Positions 7,029 through 9,694 of a DNA stretch of 9,694 nt are shown here, piece after piece. Source of the DNA: Candidatus Omnitrophota bacterium (GTDB lineage Bacteria > Omnitrophota > Gorgyraeia > Duberdicusellales > 4484-171); contig JAMWDA010000054.1 in assembly GCA_023818995.1 (NCBI GenBank), positions 1-9,694 on the forward strand. Reading direction: 5' to 3'. The notes under the pieces were generated by a model, which worked only from the letters and a program-made list of their open reading frames with translations, did not search any database and had not been told where the DNA came from. The translations under genes were made by a program, and so were the position numbers. The stretch's first letter is position 1, and each line of letters starts with the position of its first letter.

Positions 7029-7057
7029 ATAATACTTTTACCTAATCAATCCGTCAA
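7029..7057 (-). promoter_or_regulatory. strong sigma70-type promoter upstream of comFB
   Basis: On the minus strand TTGACG (7052-7057, 5 of 6 to consensus) is followed after exactly 17 nt by TATTAT (7029-7034, 5 of 6). The expected start, about 7 nt downstream, leaves a leader of about 34 nt before the comFB ATG at 6987, with a good ribosome site in it. The -35 box starts just 10 nt after the cheA stop codon. This is the best promoter match in the window and would let comFB and the downstream che genes be expressed independently of cheY1-cheA. It is a sequence match only. Confidence 0.6.
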
Positions 7058-7066
7058 CAAAAAAAT

Positions 7067-9010
7067 CTATAACAGATTGACCACATCTAATATCAAAGCA
7101 ACCCTACCGTTACCTAAGATAGTAGCTCCACTAAATCCTTTTACTTTTTTACCTATATTACCTAACGGCTTTACTACTATATCCTGCTCGCCAATAATTT
7201 TATCTACAACTAACCCTAAACTCTTGTTTTTTCCTTCCACAACCACTACCGATAATTTATTATTTAATTCCTCCTCCTCTTTAATAGCTAACTCCCTACC
7301 TAACCAAATCAGAGGAATTATTTCATTACGAATCTTTATTACATCTATATTTTGGATAGTTTTTATCTCCCCCCCCTCTATTTTTATACTTTCTCTAATA
7401 CTCATCAAGGGAATAGCAAATGTCTCTTGCCCTAATTCTACCAACATTGCTTTTACAATAGCTAAAGTCAAAGGTAAAGTAATAATAAACTTTGTCCCTT
7501 TACCCAACTCACTCTCAAAATTAAGTCTTCCTCCCAAAGCATCTAATTTTACTTTTACCATATCCAAACCAACACCCCTCCCGGAGATATCACTTACCTT
7601 TGTACTCGTAGAAAAAGATGGCATAGTTATTATATCTAACACCTTTTGAACATCTAAAGAGGTAACCTCTTTTTCGCTAATGATACCTTTTTCTAAAGCT
7701 TTCTTAGCTATCTCGTTAAAATCTATTCCTTTACCATCATCAATAATCTCCACGATTACCTGTCCTTTCTCTCTTGATACATTTATAGTGATTTTACCTT
7801 TCCTACTCTTACCTAATTTTTCTCTTGTCTGCTCATCTTCAATACCATGGTCTATAGCATTGCGTAATATGTGAATAAGTATGTCTCCTAACTCGTCTAG
7901 TATAACCCTATCTAATTCTATTTCACTCCCCTTTATCTCTATCTCCACACTTTTAGGCTTATCAGACTTCTTTACCAAATCACGCACGATTCTCGGGAAA
8001 GCATCTAAAATGTATGAAATTGGTAATAACCTAAGTTGAAGAACCTCATCTTGAAGGGAAGAAATCAATCTTTCTATCAGAGAAACCGTTCCTTCCAAAA
8101 GGGATTTATCCTTTAGATTTATCACCTCTAAAAGCCTGCTTTTAGCAATAGACAATTCTCCTACGTAATTCATTACTTTATCTAATCTTTCTACGGGTAT
8201 CCTTATACTCTGTATCTTCTTAAAATAAGAAGTTGTTATAGGAGATTTTATCTTATTTTCTTTACGAGGAACCGCCGAGAATGGTGTTATCTTTATTTCT
8301 TCTAATTCTAATATCTGAGAAAGCTCATCATAGATAACTTTTTCTTCCTCTTTAGTAGCCAATATAACTACAAAGTAAATAGAGAAATTACCTTTCTTTA
8401 ACTCCTCCTCAGGGGGAACTATTTTTATAACCTCCCCCATTTTCTTAAGTCTTACAATAACAAGAAAAGCTCTTGCCCCTTTCATCAAACATTCACTCAC
8501 TAACTTTATCTTTAACTTATATATATCCCAACCTTCTTCTATTTTTCTCCCTAAGATTTCCACCTCTTGGGGAGAAACATCTATTTCTGTTACATCACCT
8601 TTAGAGGATAGATCCTCACTTAATTCTTCTCTTTTATTAATGATATTTCTAATTCTACAGATATAATCTTTAACATCTATAGATATTTCCTTTTTTGCCT
8701 TAATCTCCTCTAACAATATAGCAAAGGCATCTATACAAGAAAAAATCGTATCCATAATATCGGGAGTTATTTTTTGCTTACCTGACCTTAATGCTTCAAA
8801 TAAATCCTCTATAGCATGGCTAAATTCTGCTAACTCGTTAAAACCCATCGTTGCCGACATACCTTTTATTGTGTGCATCAAGCGAAAAATTTCATTAAGA
8901 GCTTCTGTCTGGGAATAATCCTCTTCTAATTTAACCAAACAATTGTTTATCTGTCTTAAATACTCCTCAGACTCAGCAAAGAATAATTCCCAATAATTCT
9001 TATCCATCAT
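7067..9010 (-). CDS. cheA: CheA chemotaxis histidine kinase
   Basis: CheA autophosphorylates on histidine under control of receptor and CheW, then phosphorylates CheY and CheB. From the ATG at 9010 it has 647 residues and the full five-domain order. P1 (about 5-105) has the phospho-acceptor H46 in MHTIKG. A CheY-binding P2-like domain (about 160-235) follows. The P3 dimerisation helices lie at about 268-330. The P4 ATPase (about 330-518) has an N box with N384 in HILRNAIDHG, G1 box DDGKG (424-428) and G2 box SGRGVGLD (476-483). P5, the CheW-like domain, occupies about 520-645. The frame opens further to a TTG at 9025, but no ribosome site precedes it. The adjacent ATGs at 9010 and 9007 fit the usual CheA N-terminus better, with only a weak AAAGAT upstream. 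All kinase motifs are intact, so it should be active. It is followed by a 79-nt gap with a strong promoter. Confidence 0.96.
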   Translation of the reverse strand: MMDKNYWELFFAESEEYLRQINNCLVKLEEDYSQTEALNEIFRLMHTIKGMSATMGFNELAEFSHAIEDLFEALRSGKQKITPDIMDTIFSCIDAFAILLEEIKAKKEISIDVKDYICRIRNIINKREELSEDLSSKGDVTEIDVSPQEVEILGRKIEEGWDIYKLKIKLVSECLMKGARAFLVIVRLKKMGEVIKIVPPEEELKKGNFSIYFVVILATKEEEKVIYDELSQILELEEIKITPFSAVPRKENKIKSPITTSYFKKIQSIRIPVERLDKVMNYVGELSIAKSRLLEVINLKDKSLLEGTVSLIERLISSLQDEVLQLRLLPISYILDAFPRIVRDLVKKSDKPKSVEIEIKGSEIELDRVILDELGDILIHILRNAIDHGIEDEQTREKLGKSRKGKITINVSREKGQVIVEIIDDGKGIDFNEIAKKALEKGIISEKEVTSLDVQKVLDIITMPSFSTSTKVSDISGRGVGLDMVKVKLDALGGRLNFESELGKGTKFIITLPLTLAIVKAMLVELGQETFAIPLMSIRESIKIEGGEIKTIQNIDVIKIRNEIIPLIWLGRELAIKEEEELNNKLSVVVVEGKNKSLGLVVDKIIGEQDIVVKPLGNIGKKVKGFSGATILGNGRVALILDVVNLL

Positions 9011-9045
9011 ATCTTTATAAAACAAAAAAACTTTTGTATCTTAAG

Positions 9046-9051
9046 ATTATA
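9046..9051 (-). promoter_or_regulatory. possible -10 element upstream of cheA
   Basis: A perfect TATAAT lies on the minus strand in the gap between cheY1 and cheA, about 36 nt before the preferred cheA start at 9010. The best -35 candidates are poor: TTTACC at a too-short spacing of 13 nt, or an all-T hexamer at 17 nt. The gap (9026-9119) also holds a long T-run on the minus strand, but no GC-rich stem precedes it, so I do not call a terminator. This is a weak call. cheA may simply be read through from the cheY1 promoter. Confidence 0.25.
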
Positions 9052-9119
9052 AATCCCCTCTTTCGGTAAAAAAAAATATAAAAGGAATGTTTTTGAAGAA
9101 AAGAATTTATTGACAATTT

Positions 9120-9494
9120 TTAATCGGGGAAAATCTGTTTTAGTAGTTTTATCAACTCATCAGGTTTAAATGGCTTAATTAAAAAAGCTTTTGCTCCTTG
9201 GTTAGTTGCCTCATTAACGAGATGCTCTTCTCCTATAGCAGAAATAACTATAATTTTAGCTTGTGGGTCCATAGCGATTATCTTCTTTATCGCACCAATA
9301 CCATCCAACTCATCTATCCTTGGCATAATTATATCCATCGTTACCAAATCGGGCTTAAGTTGTTTGTATTTTTCTACCGCCTCTATAGCATCTGAAGCTT
9401 CTCCGCATACTTCAAAGTTAGAGTTATGAAGAATACCTCTTATATAATTGCGCATAAATATAGCATCATCTACTACAAGTATTTTCTTCTTCAT
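9120..9494 (-). CDS. cheY: CheY-type single-domain response regulator (copy 1)
   Basis: This 124-residue protein is a stand-alone receiver domain with no output domain. It would take a phosphate from CheA and carry the signal to a motor or other target in the cytoplasm. The acidic pocket is D9-D10, the phospho-acceptor is D54 (VTMDIIMP), the switch residue is S85 and the conserved lysine is K107 (IKPF). Family length is about 120-130 residues. Between D54 and the conserved D-G at 64-65 there are three more residues than in typical CheY, an insertion also present in the second CheY of this locus. It is first in the cluster, behind its own promoter and 94-110 nt upstream of cheA. It lacks a ribosome binding site and may be translated from a nearly leaderless transcript. 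Because the locus has two CheY copies, which one drives the motor and which acts as a phosphate sink cannot be told. Confidence 0.93.
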   Translation of the reverse strand: MKKKILVVDDAIFMRNYIRGILHNSNFEVCGEASDAIEAVEKYKQLKPDLVTMDIIMPRIDELDGIGAIKKIIAMDPQAKIIVISAIGEEHLVNEATNQGAKAFLIKPFKPDELIKLLKQIFPD

Positions 9495-9505
9495 AGCTTT
9501 ATTAT

Positions 9506-9533
9506 ATTATATAATAACTTATCTTTAACTCAA
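9506..9533 (-). promoter_or_regulatory. sigma70-type promoter of cheY1
   Basis: On the minus strand, TTGAGT (9528-9533) is followed after 16 nt by a perfect TATAAT (9506-9511). A second overlapping TATAAT starts 5 nt later. Transcription from the first box would begin about 4-6 nt before the cheY1 ATG at 9494, giving an almost leaderless mRNA. This agrees with the absence of any Shine-Dalgarno sequence there. The call rests on sequence match only. The region is AT-rich, which lowers the weight of the -10 match. Confidence 0.55.
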
Positions 9534-9542
9534 GTGTATTTT

Positions 9543-9694
9543 TTATTTACCGGACAGGTTAGGTACATGGTATCCACTTTTGTCTTGTTGGTTATACCAC
9601 TCTTTGAACAAAGTTTCAAGTCTTATTGGGGGTAAATTAAGTCCACCTGTATCTATCTCTATTATCCCTATATCTGTTTCTTCTAAGGTAGTTA
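9543..9694 (-). CDS. 3' end of unrecognised protein (partial)
   Basis: An open frame enters from the right edge and ends at a TAA (9543-9545), giving the last 49 residues of a protein. The visible tail contains IEIDTGGLNLPPIRLETLF and ends in NLSGK. I do not recognise the family. It has a plausible mix of charged and hydrophobic residues and no low-complexity bias, and it stays open for its whole visible length. It lies on the same strand as the che genes, 48 nt upstream of cheY1. A promoter sits between them and I see no hairpin terminator, so it could be the preceding gene of the same cluster or the end of a separate unit. The remaining gene lies outside the window, so no function is assigned. 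Confidence 0.6.
   Translation of the reverse strand, partial: TTLEETDIGIIEIDTGGLNLPPIRLETLFKEWYNQQDKSGYHVPNLSGK

Noticed and set aside
7077..7649. Plus-strand open frame of 190 codons opposite the 3' part of cheA
   Set aside because: It overlaps the intact P4/P5 coding sequence of cheA, is biased to S/P/L/I as expected from the reverse complement, and has no ribosome site or family motif.
9011..9025. TTG at 9025 as the cheA start
   Set aside because: It has no ribosome site and adds five residues not typical of CheA; the ATG pair at 9010/9007 fits the usual N-terminus better.
9110..9115. TTGACA on the plus strand as a possible forward promoter -35
   Set aside because: The position 17 nt downstream (9133-9138) reads ATCTGT, not a -10 box, and no plus-strand gene follows.
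9060..9120. T-run on the minus strand after cheY1 as an intrinsic terminator
   Set aside because: No GC-rich inverted repeat precedes the T-run.
9426..9635. Plus-strand open frame of 69 codons crossing the cheY1 promoter
   Set aside because: It overlaps the start of cheY1 and the end of the upstream gene on the other strand, with no family match; its length is expected by chance.

Overview
The window is about 9.7 kb of AT-rich bacterial DNA, roughly one-third G+C by eye, with every supported gene on the minus strand. It holds a nearly complete chemotaxis (che) locus. Read in the direction of transcription, from high to low coordinates, the order is: 3' end of an unrecognised gene, cheY1, cheA, comFB-like gene, cheR, cheY2, cheD, cheB, cheC, mcp, cheW, PilZ-domain gene, and an exported beta-propeller-like protein that runs off the left edge. 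The CheC/CheD/CheR/CheB set resembles the Bacillus/Thermotoga style of chemotaxis (CheC phosphatase and CheD deamidase, no CheZ). The signal-peptide-bearing propeller protein and low G+C would fit a deep-branching or candidate-phylum lineage. The sequence alone does not fix the taxon.

Region by region: 9543-9694 is a gene fragment. 9495-9542 carries a good sigma70-type promoter for cheY1. 9011-9119 is a leader with a possible -10 box ahead of cheA. The 79-nt gap between cheA and comFB (6988-7066) holds the best promoter in the window (TTGACG-17-TATTAT), so comFB and everything after it may form a second transcription unit. From comFB down, genes are 2-36 nt apart, except for a 103-nt gap between cheY2 and cheD that contains inverted repeats. 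There is no gene-free stretch above 300 bases, no RNA gene, no mobile element, no CRISPR and no convincing intrinsic terminator.

How the parts fit: the membrane receptor (MCP) and CheW control the CheA kinase, which phosphorylates CheY1 and CheY2. CheR, CheB and CheD modify the receptor. CheC would remove phosphate from CheY and pair with CheD. Built into the same operon are two small proteins of families tied to cyclic dinucleotides: a ComFB protein and a PilZ protein with an intact c-di-GMP motif. This suggests that second-messenger sensing is wired into the chemotaxis output. No flagellar or pilus gene is visible, so the motor being controlled is unknown.

Three points change the gene models. 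(1) cheR extends 36 codons upstream of its first ATG, to a likely ATT start 8 nt after a perfect AGGAGG; the extension restores the conserved CheR N-terminal domain. (2) The exported propeller gene is interrupted by an in-frame TAA, with clear blade-like coding sequence continuing in the same frame to the window edge. (3) cheA most likely starts at the ATG at 9010, not at the TTG further upstream.
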